NCBI RefSeq assembly: GCF_018736145.1
Contig: NZ_CP059997.1
Span: 1,301,501-1,365,500 of the forward strand
Reading direction: 5' to 3'
Length of the DNA: 64,000 nucleotides
From: Amycolatopsis sp. CA-230715
GTDB taxonomy: Bacteria > Actinomycetota > Actinomycetes > Mycobacteriales > Pseudonocardiaceae
This document shows, piece after piece, positions 32,261-41,879 of this stretch; the stretch's first letter is position 1; each line of letters opens with the position of its first letter. A program made the translations under genes and the position numbers. The notes under the pieces were generated by a model. The model was not told the origin of the DNA and made no database searches. It saw only the letters and a program-made list of their open reading frames with translations.

Positions 32261-33312
32261 AGCTCCCCCCGCCTGCGCAGGATGAGGAGGAACACGGGGA
32301 CGCCGATCAGGGCGGTGACCACGCCGACCGGGACCTCCCTCGGCGCCATCGCGATCCGCGCCAGCGCGTCGGTCCACACCAGGAACACCGCGCCCATGAC
32401 CGCGGCGAACGGCATGAGCACCCGGTGCCGTGGACCGACCACGAACCTGGCGGCATGCGGGACGATCAAGCCGACGAAACCGATGGCGCCGACCGAGGCG
32501 ACCGCGACGGAGGTCAGCAGCGCGGTCAGGACGAGCGCGGCGATCCGGGTCGCGCGCACGCTGATCCCGAGCGACTCGGCGGTGTCCTCGCCGAACGAGA
32601 AGGCGTCGAGTGCCTGGGACCGGGTCCAGCATCCGGCCAATCCGACGGCGCAGGCGATCGCGCAGAGCAGGACCGAGTCCCAGCGGGCGGAGGTCATCGA
32701 GCCCAGCAGCCAGTAGGTGATGGCGCGCGTGGTCTCCGCGTTCGCCGAGGCCATGACGAGCAGGGAGGTCAGCGCGGCGAAGAGCTGGCCGACGACGACG
32801 CCGGTCAGCACGATGCGGACCGTCCGCATACCGCCGCGCAGCAACAGCATCATCGCCCCGAAGGACAGCAGCGCGCCCACCAGCGCCCCGCCGGACAACC
32901 CGAGCGCGGTGCCGCCGAGGCCGGACAGCGTCACCGCGACGGCGCCGACCGAGGCGCCGTTGGACACGCCGAGCAGGTACGGGTCGGCCAGTGCGTTGCC
33001 GGTCAGGCCCTGCAGCACGGTTCCGGACACGGCCAGCATCGCACCGATCAGCGCCGCCAGCAGCACCCTGGGGACGCGGAGCTGCCAGATCAGCGAGTCG
33101 AGCAACCGGGGCAGCGGCTCCACCGGCAGCCCGAGGTGGGTGCCGACCGCGCGGGCGACCTCCGGCAGGCCGACGCCGTTGGTGCCCACGCAGGTGGCGA
33201 CCCCGGCGGAGAGCACCAGTGCGGCCAGGCCGACGGCGAACAGCACCCAGGTCGGCGTCGCGGTGCGGCGGAGGCTGGCTCCTTCGGCCGGAGGAGCCTC
33301 GGTGGCGGTCAT
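32257..33312 (-). CDS. FecCD-family ABC permease
   Basis: 351 residues with about ten hydrophobic segments. Typical FecCD stretches are RVPRVLLAALIGAMLAVSGT, LQGLTGNALADPYLLGVSNG and ASVGAVAVTLSGLGG. The C-terminus AIGFVGLIVPHAARFVVGPR is the cytoplasmic coupling region. A single subunit presumably homodimerises. The ATG overlaps the binding-protein stop (ATGA) and the stop overlaps the ATPase start, so the importer is tightly co-translated. Confidence 0.92.
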   Translation of the reverse strand: MTATEAPPAEGASLRRTATPTWVLFAVGLAALVLSAGVATCVGTNGVGLPEVARAVGTHLGLPVEPLPRLLDSLIWQLRVPRVLLAALIGAMLAVSGTVLQGLTGNALADPYLLGVSNGASVGAVAVTLSGLGGTALGLSGGALVGALLSFGAMMLLLRGGMRTVRIVLTGVVVGQLFAALTSLLVMASANAETTRAITYWLLGSMTSARWDSVLLCAIACAVGLAGCWTRSQALDAFSFGEDTAESLGISVRATRIAALVLTALLTSVAVASVGAIGFVGLIVPHAARFVVGPRHRVLMPFAAVMGAVFLVWTDALARIAMAPREVPVGVVTALIGVPVFLLILRRRGEL

Positions 33313-34334
33313 CGCGGTCCCGCCAAGCCGTCGTTGATCCTCTTGAGCGCGTTCACACTGCGCACCGTGGCGCCGAGTTCCAAGCCGGGGACCGTCACGA
33401 ACCGGCCCGCCCGGACGGCATTCAGCTGCGAGAGCACCGGATGCGCGCGCATCATCTGGATCTTCTCGGCGACGGTGTCGCCCCGTTCGCCCCGGTCGGG
33501 CAGATCGGCGAGCACGATGACCGAGGGGTCGCGGGCGGCGATCTGGTCCCAGCTGACCTCGGGCCAGTTGCTGTCGACGTCGTCGAAGACATTTTTGACG
33601 CCGAGGACGCGGCTCATGTTCGCGGGCATCCCGCTGCCGCCCGCCACCCTCGGCGTGCCGTTGTACACGGAGTACAGGTACGCCACCGTCGGCTTGGACG
33701 GCCTGGCCGCACCCGCCTTCTCCGCCTCGCCGAGCACCGCGCGCTGTTTGGCGATCAAGTCCGCGGCGCGCCCGGGAACGTCGAAGAGCGTGCCGAGGTT
33801 CCGGTAGTCGGCGAACAGCCGCTCGAACGGGGTTTTGCCCGGCTCGTACGACGCACAGTCCACCGCGCTCACGTAGGACGGCACACCGAGTGCGGTCAGC
33901 TCGTCCCGGGTGCCGACCTGTTCACGGGTGAAGCGGGAAATGTACGCGCTGGCCACGAAATCGGGGTTGGCGGCGCGGAGCTGTTCTCCGGTCAGCTCCT
34001 TGGGGTTGAGCAACGGGATCGTCGCGTAGTCGGCGCGGTACTCCTCCGGCACCGGCTCGGGATGCAGGGCGGTACCCGCGATGTGGTCGCGCAGGCCGAG
34101 CGCCAGGAGTGTTTCGGTGGTCTCCTGGTCGAGCGCGACGGCGCGCCGCGGCGGCTGATCCACCCGGACCCGCGCGCCGCAGTTCTCGACGGTGGTGCCC
34201 CCGGCCACGACCTCCGGGTTCCCCGCGCTACAGCCCGCAGTCACCACCAAAAGACCGGCCAGAGCGCTCAAGCGAAGGCGATACAACAGTGACCACTCCC
34301 CAGACGACGGCGAACGATAATCGGTTCTGGCCAT
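33309..34334 (-). CDS. Metallophore-binding lipoprotein (type III periplasmic-binding fold)
   Basis: 341 residues from an ATG one base after the methyltransferase stop. Signal LSALAGLLVVTAGCSAGNPE gives a lipobox Cys. The TroA/FhuD-like mature part has RAVALDQETTETLLALGLRD, PNPxELTGEQLRAANPDFVA-type motifs and VIVLADLPDRGERGDTVAEK. Anchored at the outer membrane face, it would capture the loaded metallophore. A Tyr/Asp-rich pocket (AVDCASYEPGK) is visible, but ligand identity cannot be read from it. Its place in the biosynthetic operon implies that the ligand is the operon's own product. Confidence 0.88.
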   Translation of the reverse strand: MARTDYRSPSSGEWSLLYRLRLSALAGLLVVTAGCSAGNPEVVAGGTTVENCGARVRVDQPPRRAVALDQETTETLLALGLRDHIAGTALHPEPVPEEYRADYATIPLLNPKELTGEQLRAANPDFVASAYISRFTREQVGTRDELTALGVPSYVSAVDCASYEPGKTPFERLFADYRNLGTLFDVPGRAADLIAKQRAVLGEAEKAGAARPSKPTVAYLYSVYNGTPRVAGGSGMPANMSRVLGVKNVFDDVDSNWPEVSWDQIAARDPSVIVLADLPDRGERGDTVAEKIQMMRAHPVLSQLNAVRAGRFVTVPGLELGATVRSVNALKRINDGLAGPR

Positions 34335-34335
34335 T

Positions 34336-35100
34336 TCACCCTTGGTAGATCGCGGTGGCATAAAGCATGGAGCCCGCCAGATCCGACGGGACCAGGTCGA
34401 TGTTGTCGTACATCTCGACGTCGCCGAATCCGCACGACGTCAAATAGTGTTCCAGCTCCATGGGGAAAAAGAGGCGGTAGCGCGTCACTTCTTCCTCCGT
34501 GGCACCTCCCGGCAGCGACCAGTTCAGGTGCCGGGTGAGGATTTGCCGACGGCGGTCGACGGTGAACGACGCGTCGCCCGTCGCCTGGAAATCCTCGCGT
34601 TCGATGGAGAAGTCGCTTTTCGCGCCCAGCGCGGCCAAGTCCCCGATCGGATTGTGCGTCCCGAGCACGAGCAGCGCGCCGGGGTTCGCGTGGACCGCGA
34701 AGGTGTCCATCACCTTCGCGATGTCCGCGCACGAGTGGACGTTCTCGATCACCCAGCCAAGGCAGGTGATCACGTCGAACTTCCGGCCGACCCGGACATC
34801 GCGAACATCACCCACCTCGAATCGCATGTCCGGGTATTCACCACGGGCGTAGGAGACCATCCCTTCCAGATAATCGACGCCGGTGCAGTCGTAGCCCGCC
34901 TCGTTCAGGTGAGCGAGTTTGTAGGCGGTGCCGCATCCGAGGTCGAGTACCGAATCAGGTGGCGTCTTCCCGTTCCGGACCAGCAGTTCGTGGCACATCT
35001 TCGTCAGGCGGATTCCCGTGCTGTCGAACCGGTAGATCGAATCGTACAGTTCCGGGCTGCGGTAGAGAAAACCGGAGGTGTTCGTGGTGACCGAATCCAA
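34336..35100 (-). CDS. Class I SAM-dependent methyltransferase
   Basis: 254 residues. The SAM-binding motif is PDSVLDLGCGTAYKLAHLNE, with acidic loop GYDCTGVDYLEGMVSYARGE and FEVGDVRDVRVGRKFDVITC. The C-terminal half has LNWSLPGGATEEEVTRYRLF. It is a small-molecule methyltransferase, not a DNA or protein one. Within the metallophore operon it probably N- or O-methylates the product or an intermediate. That is context inference, since no such step is needed for diaminopropionate itself. Confidence 0.85.
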   Translation of the reverse strand: MDSVTTNTSGFLYRSPELYDSIYRFDSTGIRLTKMCHELLVRNGKTPPDSVLDLGCGTAYKLAHLNEAGYDCTGVDYLEGMVSYARGEYPDMRFEVGDVRDVRVGRKFDVITCLGWVIENVHSCADIAKVMDTFAVHANPGALLVLGTHNPIGDLAALGAKSDFSIEREDFQATGDASFTVDRRRQILTRHLNWSLPGGATEEEVTRYRLFFPMELEHYLTSCGFGDVEMYDNIDLVPSDLAGSMLYATAIYQG

Positions 35101-35140
35101 AGTCCACTCCTTCTTGCGAGGTTCGGGTGCCGCCGCCCGG

Positions 35141-36967
35141 TCAGGATTCCGGTGCGGTGAATCCTTCGAGTTGTGAGGCGAGCAGGTCGACGTAGGCGCC
35201 GCCGGTGGCGAGGAGTTCTTCGTGGGTGCCGGTTTCGGCGACGCGTCCGTCGGAGATGACGACGATCCGGTCGGCGGTTCGGATGGTGGAGAGGCGGTGG
35301 GCGATGATCAGGGTGGTGCGCCCGTGCCGCGCCTCGTCCATCGCCTCGCTGACGGCCTGCTCGCTCGCGGCGTCGAGATTGGACACCGCCTCGTCCATGA
35401 CGAGGATGGGTGCGTCCTTCAGCAGGGCCCGCGCGATCGCGATCCGTTGCCGCTGCCCGCCGGACATCCGTGCGCCGAGTTCGCCCGCGACGGTGTCGTA
35501 GCCGTCCGGCAGGGTGGTGATGAACTCGTGGGCTTGCGCGGCTCGTGCGGCGGCTTCGATCTCGTCGTCGCAGGCGTCGGCGCGGCCGAGGCGGATGTTG
35601 TCGCGCAGGCTGGTGTTGAACAGGAAAGTGTTCTGCGGCACCAGTGTCATGAGGCGCCGGAGGTCTTCCTGCGGGAAGTCGCGCACGTCGTGCCCGCCCA
35701 CCGACACCGAGCCACCGGTGACGTCCCAGAATCTCAGCAGCAGGTTGGCGCAGGTGGATTTGCCCGCACCGGAATGCCCCACCAGTGCGACGGTCTCACC
35801 GGGACGGATCTCGAAGCTGACCTCGCGCACCGCGGGCCGCAGATTACCGCGGTAGGCGAAGGTGACGGTGTCGAACCGCACGTGCGGCACGATCGGCCCC
35901 TCCGGCGGTTCGCTGACCAGGTCCGAAACCGGGGCTGGTGCGTCGAGCAGCGTGGTGAGGCGGTCGGCTGACGCCGCGACGATCGACAACTCGCGTGCTA
36001 CCTCGGTCACCGCCAGCACCGGCAGCATCGCCATCGAGGCGAGCACGACGGCGACCGGGAAGAAGACGCGGTCGAGTTCGCCCGCGGCGACGAGTCGCGC
36101 GCCCAGCAGGAGCACCGCGAGTATCCCCAGCAGGACGATGGTGTCCGTGGCGGCGTACTCGATCCCGCTTCGGCGTCCGTGCGCGGACTTCGTCTCCGCC
36201 AACCGGGCACTCTGCTTGCGCAGCAACCCCAGACGCTGCGCGTGGGCGCCGAAGTTCACCAGTTCCCGCAAGCCCTGGAAGGTGTCGGTGCTGTCGGCGC
36301 TCATCCGGCCGAGGGAGTCGCGGAGCTCGTGGCCGTGCAGTTCGGCGCGGCGCCGCAACCACCCCGGGACCGAGGCGAGCAGCAGCAGGATCGGCGCCAG
36401 AACGCAGGCAAGCGACCAGTGGAACCAGCCCAGCACGACGGTGGTGGCGACCGGGATCGTCGACGCGACGGCCAGCGGGCTGAGCGTGTGGGCGAAGAAC
36501 AGCTCGATCTGCTCCACATCGGACACCGCGGCGGAGCCGAGATCCCCGGAGCGCCGTTCGAGCAGGTAACCGGGTGAGAGCCGTTCGAAAGCGGCGAACA
36601 CCTTGGTCCTGGTGTCGGCCAACGCACGAAAGGCCGCGACGTGGGCGTAGGTGTTGTCGGCGACCTGCATCACGACCAGCGGCAGGATCAGGCAGGCGAG
36701 CACGATCAACCAGCCGGTGAGCTGGGTCAGCGAGGCGCCCCCGGCCGCCCGTGCCACCACGTACGCGCCGATCCCGGACGAGGTGAGCAGAAGCAACTGG
36801 TGCACCACACCGGCCAGGTAGGCCACCCCGATGAGCCTGCGGTGCGGGCCCAGCAGGGGCATCAGGCTCCTCAGCCTGGCGACCAGCGATCGCCTCGGCA
36901 CCGGCACGTCACTGTGTCCGTGCCCGTGGCCGTGGCCGACGTCGTGGGTGTGGATGGTCGAGGTCAT
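35141..36967 (-). CDS. ABC half-transporter with His-rich N-terminus (exporter-type fold)
   Basis: 608 residues. Residues 6-18 read HTHDVGHGHGHGH, an obvious metal-binding tail. Six membrane helices follow (~40-320), then an ATPase domain: Walker A ETVALVGHSGAGKSTCANLL, signature GARMSGGQRQRIAIARALLK, Walker B APILVMDEAVSNLDAASEQA. Its ATG overlaps the stop of the next half-transporter (ATGA), so they form a heterodimer. Known relatives are YbtPQ and IrtAB, which move siderophore complexes inward despite an exporter fold, and true exporters. The His tail points to zinc, nickel or copper. Confidence 0.88.
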   Translation of the reverse strand: MTSTIHTHDVGHGHGHGHSDVPVPRRSLVARLRSLMPLLGPHRRLIGVAYLAGVVHQLLLLTSSGIGAYVVARAAGGASLTQLTGWLIVLACLILPLVVMQVADNTYAHVAAFRALADTRTKVFAAFERLSPGYLLERRSGDLGSAAVSDVEQIELFFAHTLSPLAVASTIPVATTVVLGWFHWSLACVLAPILLLLASVPGWLRRRAELHGHELRDSLGRMSADSTDTFQGLRELVNFGAHAQRLGLLRKQSARLAETKSAHGRRSGIEYAATDTIVLLGILAVLLLGARLVAAGELDRVFFPVAVVLASMAMLPVLAVTEVARELSIVAASADRLTTLLDAPAPVSDLVSEPPEGPIVPHVRFDTVTFAYRGNLRPAVREVSFEIRPGETVALVGHSGAGKSTCANLLLRFWDVTGGSVSVGGHDVRDFPQEDLRRLMTLVPQNTFLFNTSLRDNIRLGRADACDDEIEAAARAAQAHEFITTLPDGYDTVAGELGARMSGGQRQRIAIARALLKDAPILVMDEAVSNLDAASEQAVSEAMDEARHGRTTLIIAHRLSTIRTADRIVVISDGRVAETGTHEELLATGGAYVDLLASQLEGFTAPES

Positions 36968-38706
36968 GCGGACACTCCGCTCTGGGTCGCGACGAGTTCG
37001 GCGTAAAGACCCTTACGTGCCACCAGATCCGGGTGGCTGCCGAACTCGACCACCCGGCCCGCGTCCATCACCACGATCCGGTCGGCGTCGCGCACCGTGG
37101 ACAGTCGGTGCGCGATGATCACGGTCGTCCGGCCGCGGGTCAGCTCGCCGAGGGCTTCGGTGATCTCCGCTTCGTTGGCGGCGTCGATGCTCGAGGTCGG
37201 CTCGTCGAGAACGAGCACGGGGGCGTCCTTGAGCAAGGCGCGGGCGATCGCGATGCGCTGGCGCTCACCACCGGACAGTTTCAGGCCACGCTCGCCGACG
37301 ACCGTCTCGAATCCCTGCGGCAGCCGGGAAATGAACTCGGTCGCCTGCGCCGCGGTCACCGCACGGCGAATCTCGTCGTCGGTGGCGTCCGGCTTGGCCA
37401 ACAGCAGATTTTCCCGGACCGTACCGTGGAACAGGTAGGTGTCCTGTGCCACGACACCGACCAGCGACCGCAGAGCGGCCAGCGGGAACTCGGCTATGTC
37501 ACGATCGTCGACGCGGACGGAGCCCGAGTCGACGTCGAAGTACCGCATCAGCAGGCCCAGCACGGTGCTCTTACCCGCACCGGACCGCCCCACGACGGCG
37601 ACCCGCTCGCCCGGCGCCACCGTCAAGCTGAACCCGTCGAGTGCCGGAGCGCTCCGGGTCGGGTAGCAGAACCGGATAGCACGGAATTCCAATCCGGGAG
37701 GGTTCTGCCGCAATTCCGGCACCGCGGTCGCCGAGTCGCGCACGTGCGGTTCGATGCGCAGGATGTCGGCGACCGCGATTCCGGCTGGAATGGCCTGGTA
37801 CGCCGCGTGGTAAGCCGATTCCAACTCGTGCATGGGCCGGAAGGTCTCGCGAGCCAGCATCAGGATCGTGAACAATCCCGCCACACTCACCGAACCGGTG
37901 GCGGCGTGCCAGGCGCCCAAACCCACCGATGCCGTCGTGCCGATCGTCACCACGAGCGCGCCGACGCTCGAGGAACCGCACCACGCCACCATCAGCCGGA
38001 TGGAATCCCGGCAGAACACCTCACCGCGCTCGACCATCTCCCGGCGCCGCCTGCCACTGGCGTTGAACGCCTTGAGCGTCGCCATCCCCTGCACGGCGTC
38101 CAGGCTCTCCGAATACATACCGCGGTAGGACACCATCCACCGGTCGCCACGTTCCTGGATCCAGTTCCGCCCGGCCACTTTGGACAGAGGTGCCAGTAGC
38201 GCGCACGCGAGCACCACGAGGCCCACCACCGGATCGACCGCGATCACGTACACCGAAGCGAGGCAGGAACCCAGGACGGAAGCCAGCACCGCGGGCACGA
38301 ACCGCCCCACCAGCGGGTCGAGCAGTTCCGCCGAGTCCACCAGCGTCGACTGCAGATCACCGGCACGCATCCGCTGCGCCTGCCCCGGCCCGATCTCCAT
38401 GAGCTTGAGCGTCAGCCCTTCCCGGACCGCCTCCTTCACCCGCGCCGACACGCGGGGCGCCCACGAATCCTTCACCAGGATCAGCGAAACCCGGACCACC
38501 TGCAAAACACCGATCACCGCCAACGACAGCACCAGCCCGTCGGCCTCGATCGAGGAGAACACCCCGGACAGCAAATGCGCGATCAGCAGGCCCTGACCGA
38601 CATACGTCGCCGTCACCAGCAACATCAGCCCGGCGAGACCCGCTGTTCCCGCCCAAGCCCTCGGACGCAAGCTGAGAAACAGCCTGATCGCCGACCACAC
38701 AGTCAC
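36964..38706 (-). CDS. ABC half-transporter, partner of the His-rich subunit
   Basis: 580 residues. Membrane region ~1-320 (LAGLMLLVTATYVGQGLLIA, FVPAVLASVLGSCLASVYVI). ATPase: Walker A ERVAVVGRSGAGKSTVLGLL, signature GLKLSGGERQRIAIARALLK, Walker B APVLVLDEPTSSIDAANEAE with catalytic Glu. Both ATP sites of the heterodimer therefore look competent. It lies 42 bp below the SbnA-like gene in the operon. Either metallophore export or uptake of the loaded form is possible; the operon already has a separate importer, which slightly favours export or a second membrane step. Confidence 0.88.
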   Translation of the reverse strand: MTVWSAIRLFLSLRPRAWAGTAGLAGLMLLVTATYVGQGLLIAHLLSGVFSSIEADGLVLSLAVIGVLQVVRVSLILVKDSWAPRVSARVKEAVREGLTLKLMEIGPGQAQRMRAGDLQSTLVDSAELLDPLVGRFVPAVLASVLGSCLASVYVIAVDPVVGLVVLACALLAPLSKVAGRNWIQERGDRWMVSYRGMYSESLDAVQGMATLKAFNASGRRRREMVERGEVFCRDSIRLMVAWCGSSSVGALVVTIGTTASVGLGAWHAATGSVSVAGLFTILMLARETFRPMHELESAYHAAYQAIPAGIAVADILRIEPHVRDSATAVPELRQNPPGLEFRAIRFCYPTRSAPALDGFSLTVAPGERVAVVGRSGAGKSTVLGLLMRYFDVDSGSVRVDDRDIAEFPLAALRSLVGVVAQDTYLFHGTVRENLLLAKPDATDDEIRRAVTAAQATEFISRLPQGFETVVGERGLKLSGGERQRIAIARALLKDAPVLVLDEPTSSIDAANEAEITEALGELTRGRTTVIIAHRLSTVRDADRIVVMDAGRVVEFGSHPDLVARKGLYAELVATQSGVSA

Positions 38707-38748
38707 ACCTCCACAGAAATATCGTTGACCACCCTTGATTCCCGGGGT

Positions 38749-39756
38749 TCAGCGTTTCGTCACCGACCGGGCGGGCCGCAGCATCGAGGCGAGCCGGTCG
38801 ACGACCCGCGCGTCGAACAAGCCGTTGGCCACCATCCATTCGTCGTTGAACACGGTGTCCAGGTACTTTTCCCCGCCGTCGCACACCAGCACGACGATGG
38901 TGGTCTCCGGCCCGACGCACTGCGCCCGTTCCAGCGCCTTGTAGACCACTCCGCCCGCCGAGCCGCCGATCAGCACGCCGAAGTTCCTGGCCAGGTAACG
39001 ACAGGTCTCGAACGCCTCCGAGTCGCTGACCTTGATCCCCTCGTCGATCACGTCGTAGTCGAGAACGTCGCAGATCTCCCCGATTTCCGGCGTCCCGGTG
39101 CCGGACTGGTGATACGGCGCCTCGTCCCCGCCGAAGTTGACCGAACCCACCGGCTCGACACCGATGATCTTCAGGTCCGGGATGCGCTTGCGCAGCACGC
39201 GACCGGTGCCGCAGAGCGAACCACCGGTGCCGACCGCGCCGTACAGGTAGTCGATGTCCTCGCCCAGATCGTCGTGCAGTTCGAGCGCGAGTGGCCGGTA
39301 ACCGTTGGGATTCCCGGGATTCCGGTCCTGCGCGGTCAGGTACGCGCCCTGCTCGGCCGCGAACCGGCGAGCCCCGGCGTAGCGTTCGGCGGTGGCCAGC
39401 CCTTCCCTGTCCCCGGAGATGTTGAGCAACTCGGCACCGTAGGCGAGCATCCCGCGCAACTTCTCGACGCTGGAATGGTTGTCCACCACGGCGGTGAACT
39501 TGTACCCGCGTTCGGCGGCGATGAGTGCCAGCCCGAACCCGGTGTTGCCGGAGGTGGCCTCGACCAGCCACCCGCCAGGGGTGAGCAGCTCCTGCGCCTC
39601 GGCCTCGTCCACCATGGTCCTGGCCATCCGGATCTTGGCGGTGCCGGTGGGGTTGTACTGCTCCAGTTTCAGCAGCACGGTTCCCGCCCCGTCCGCCGCC
39701 GCCAATCTGAGCAGCGGCGTCCGCCCGATCAGATCGGATACTCGGTCCTTGATCAT
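38749..39756 (-). CDS. sbnA: SbnA-like 2,3-diaminopropionate biosynthesis enzyme
   Basis: 335 residues, type II PLP (cysteine synthase fold). The PLP Lys is Lys41 in EQYNPTGTAKIRMARTMVDE, followed by LVEATSGNTGFGLALIAAER and the phosphate-binding loop YGAVGTGGSLCGTGRVLRKR. SbnA condenses O-phospho-L-serine with L-glutamate to N-(1-amino-1-carboxy-2-ethyl)-glutamate, the precursor that SbnB splits to L-2,3-diaminopropionate. The ATG overlaps the aminotransferase stop (ATGA). A frame open far upstream belongs to the neighbouring gene region and is not used. Confidence 0.87.
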   Translation of the reverse strand: MIKDRVSDLIGRTPLLRLAAADGAGTVLLKLEQYNPTGTAKIRMARTMVDEAEAQELLTPGGWLVEATSGNTGFGLALIAAERGYKFTAVVDNHSSVEKLRGMLAYGAELLNISGDREGLATAERYAGARRFAAEQGAYLTAQDRNPGNPNGYRPLALELHDDLGEDIDYLYGAVGTGGSLCGTGRVLRKRIPDLKIIGVEPVGSVNFGGDEAPYHQSGTGTPEIGEICDVLDYDVIDEGIKVSDSEAFETCRYLARNFGVLIGGSAGGVVYKALERAQCVGPETTIVVLVCDGGEKYLDTVFNDEWMVANGLFDARVVDRLASMLRPARSVTKR

Positions 39757-40880
39757 CGCGTTCCCTTCGCGCAGATCTCCGCCAGGCGCCGCACGAAGAC
39801 GTCGTTGTCTTCGGGGGTCGACAGCGAGGCTCGGATGAAGTTCTCGTATCCCGGCTCTCGCCACGCCTTGACGACGATCCCGGTGCGGTGCAACTCCTCG
39901 GCCACCCGGTCGGCGGAGCGGCCCGTATCGATGAACAGGAAGTTCGCCGAGGACGGCGCCACGCGAAATCCCTTGCCGCGCCACCGATCCGCGACCCTGG
40001 CGAGCTCGACACCGGTCCGGCGGACGGTGTCCGCCAGGTGCGCGTGGTCCCCCAGCGCGGCGATGGCGGCGGCCTGTGCCAGTTGGTTGACGTTGTAGGG
40101 AGTGCGCACCCGGTCCAATGCCTGGACCAGAGCGGCGTCGGAAGCGATACCGAACCCCACCCGGATGCCCGCCAGGCCGTAGGCCTTGGAAAAGGTGCGC
40201 AACACGATCCACGGCCGGTCCTGCCCGCGCAGCATCGCCAGCCCGTCCGGGTACTCCGGGTGGGGGTGGGCGAATTCGCAGTACGCCTCGTCGAGCACCA
40301 ACAAGGCCGACTCCGGGGTGTCGGCCACGACGCGCTTCAGCTCACCGACGCTGAGCATCGCGCCGGTCGGATTGCATGGATTGGCAAGGAAAACGAGCTT
40401 TGGGCCCGCGGCCAGCGCGGCACGCCAGGCGGCCGCGTCGAACCCGAACTCGGCGGTGACCGGGACCTTCTCCACCCTCGCGCCCATCATGCGCGGGAAG
40501 ATCTCGTGCAGGCTGAACCCCGGCGCCTGGGTGGTCACCAGGTCACCCGGGTCGAGCACGGCCTGGCACAGCAACTCCAGGATGTTCTCCGAACCGTTGC
40601 CGAGCACCACGCGTTCCGCGGGCACGCCAAGGCTTTTTCCGATGGCTTCGGCCAGCCGCTTGCCCGTGGGGTCGGGATAGCGGGACACGCCGTCGGCCAG
40701 CCACCGGCGCACAGCTTCGGCGACCGCGGGCGAGGCACCGAACGGGCTCTCATTGTTGGACAGCTTGATCACACGGGCGGCGCCGCTGAGCGCGGCCACT
40801 TCGTCCGGGTCGGCGCCGGGATCGTAAGCGGGCAAGCCCGCCACCTCCCGGCGCACCAAGGACGCCGAGGTCGTGCTCAC
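39753..40880 (-). CDS. PLP aminotransferase, histidinol-phosphate aminotransferase-like
   Basis: 375 residues, fold-type I. Motifs: RVIKLSNNESPFGASPAVAE at the N-terminus, LVFLANPCNPTGAMLSVGEL, LLVLDEAYCEFAHPHPEYPD and the PLP Lys in VLRTFSKAYGLAGIRVGFGI. The GTG overlaps the SbnB-like stop (GTGA). HisC-like aminotransferases are used for many amino acids. Here it lies between the two diaminopropionate genes in a metallophore operon, so it probably makes or uses a keto/amino acid building block rather than serving histidine synthesis. No other his genes are nearby. Confidence 0.85.
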   Translation of the reverse strand: MSTTSASLVRREVAGLPAYDPGADPDEVAALSGAARVIKLSNNESPFGASPAVAEAVRRWLADGVSRYPDPTGKRLAEAIGKSLGVPAERVVLGNGSENILELLCQAVLDPGDLVTTQAPGFSLHEIFPRMMGARVEKVPVTAEFGFDAAAWRAALAAGPKLVFLANPCNPTGAMLSVGELKRVVADTPESALLVLDEAYCEFAHPHPEYPDGLAMLRGQDRPWIVLRTFSKAYGLAGIRVGFGIASDAALVQALDRVRTPYNVNQLAQAAAIAALGDHAHLADTVRRTGVELARVADRWRGKGFRVAPSSANFLFIDTGRSADRVAEELHRTGIVVKAWREPGYENFIRASLSTPEDNDVFVRRLAEICAKGTR

Positions 40881-41854
40881 CAGAAATCGACCCTTTCCCC
40901 GCGTCCGTCCGCCAGCGCGAGATCGGCGATGTACCGGCCCAGCGCGGCGTCGGTGACCGCCATACCGCTGTTGTAGGCGAAAACCACGTCGGCGGGATCG
41001 CGCCGGGCGGGCGCCAGGCCGAGCAGGATGTCCGGCAGTTCGGCGTCCACCGGCGGAATGCTGCCGTCCGCGGCGCGCAGTTTCCCGCAGGTGACGTGCA
41101 TTTGGGTGGTGTTGGTGGCGATCCGGTAGTCCGCGCCGTGGAACACGTCGTGCACGCCGTACCCGAGCAGCACGGCGATCGCTCCCGGTTTCACCCACTC
41201 CCGCTGGACCACCTCCGTCACGGACAGCCCGGAAGCGCCGATCAGGATGTCCGCTTCCCCGGCGGCTTTCCGGAGGTCGTCCACGATCTCCACCTCGCGA
41301 CCGTCCACACTGTCCTGAACGGCGCGCAAACCATCGGGATAGGTACCGAAAACCCGCAGCCGCTCCAAGTCCGGAAGCGCGGCGAGCAGCATCGGCAGGG
41401 CCATCTGCCCCTGGACGCCGGTGCCGACGACCAGCGCGCTGCGGGCGTCGGGGCACGCCGCGCGGGCGAACAGCGCGCTGGTGGCCGAGGACCGCAACGG
41501 CCCGAGTTTCACCACGTCCATCAGCGCGATCGGCGCACCCGTGGTGTCGTCGGCGAGGAAGATGAACGAATGGAACCGGTAGCCGTCCCGACGACGGGCC
41601 GGATCGAATTCGTAGACAGCTTTGAAACACACCGTGTCACTCGCGGCATCCCTGGCCACCATCGAATAGCTCAGCGAATGATCATCCGGGTCCTCGATGA
41701 CGGTTTTCACCGGGCTGTCCGACCCGCGTTCGCGCACTGCGCGGTAGGCCCGCTCGACGACTTCGAGCACCTGCCGGTAATCGAAGTCCAGGCCTTCTTG
41801 CTGCGACTGCGGCAACAACCACAATTGTCCAGGCGCGGCGTAGCTCTGCGACAT
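40877..41854 (-). CDS. sbnB: SbnB-like dehydrogenase (ornithine cyclodeaminase/mu-crystallin family)
   Basis: 325 residues. The NAD-binding segment is ARSALVVGTGVQGQMALPML, with substrate loop KLGPLRSSATSALFARAACP and GVHDVFHGADYRIATNTTQM. SbnB oxidatively hydrolyses the SbnA product to L-2,3-diaminopropionate and 2-oxoglutarate. Direct linkage with an SbnA-like gene supports that reaction or a close variant with another amino acid in place of glutamate. It begins 25 bp after the decarboxylase gene and overlaps the aminotransferase start. Confidence 0.85.
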   Translation of the reverse strand: MSQSYAAPGQLWLLPQSQQEGLDFDYRQVLEVVERAYRAVRERGSDSPVKTVIEDPDDHSLSYSMVARDAASDTVCFKAVYEFDPARRRDGYRFHSFIFLADDTTGAPIALMDVVKLGPLRSSATSALFARAACPDARSALVVGTGVQGQMALPMLLAALPDLERLRVFGTYPDGLRAVQDSVDGREVEIVDDLRKAAGEADILIGASGLSVTEVVQREWVKPGAIAVLLGYGVHDVFHGADYRIATNTTQMHVTCGKLRAADGSIPPVDAELPDILLGLAPARRDPADVVFAYNSGMAVTDAALGRYIADLALADGRGERVDFW

Positions 41855-41879
41855 ACTTCTCCTTTGTCTTCCAGCGGAG

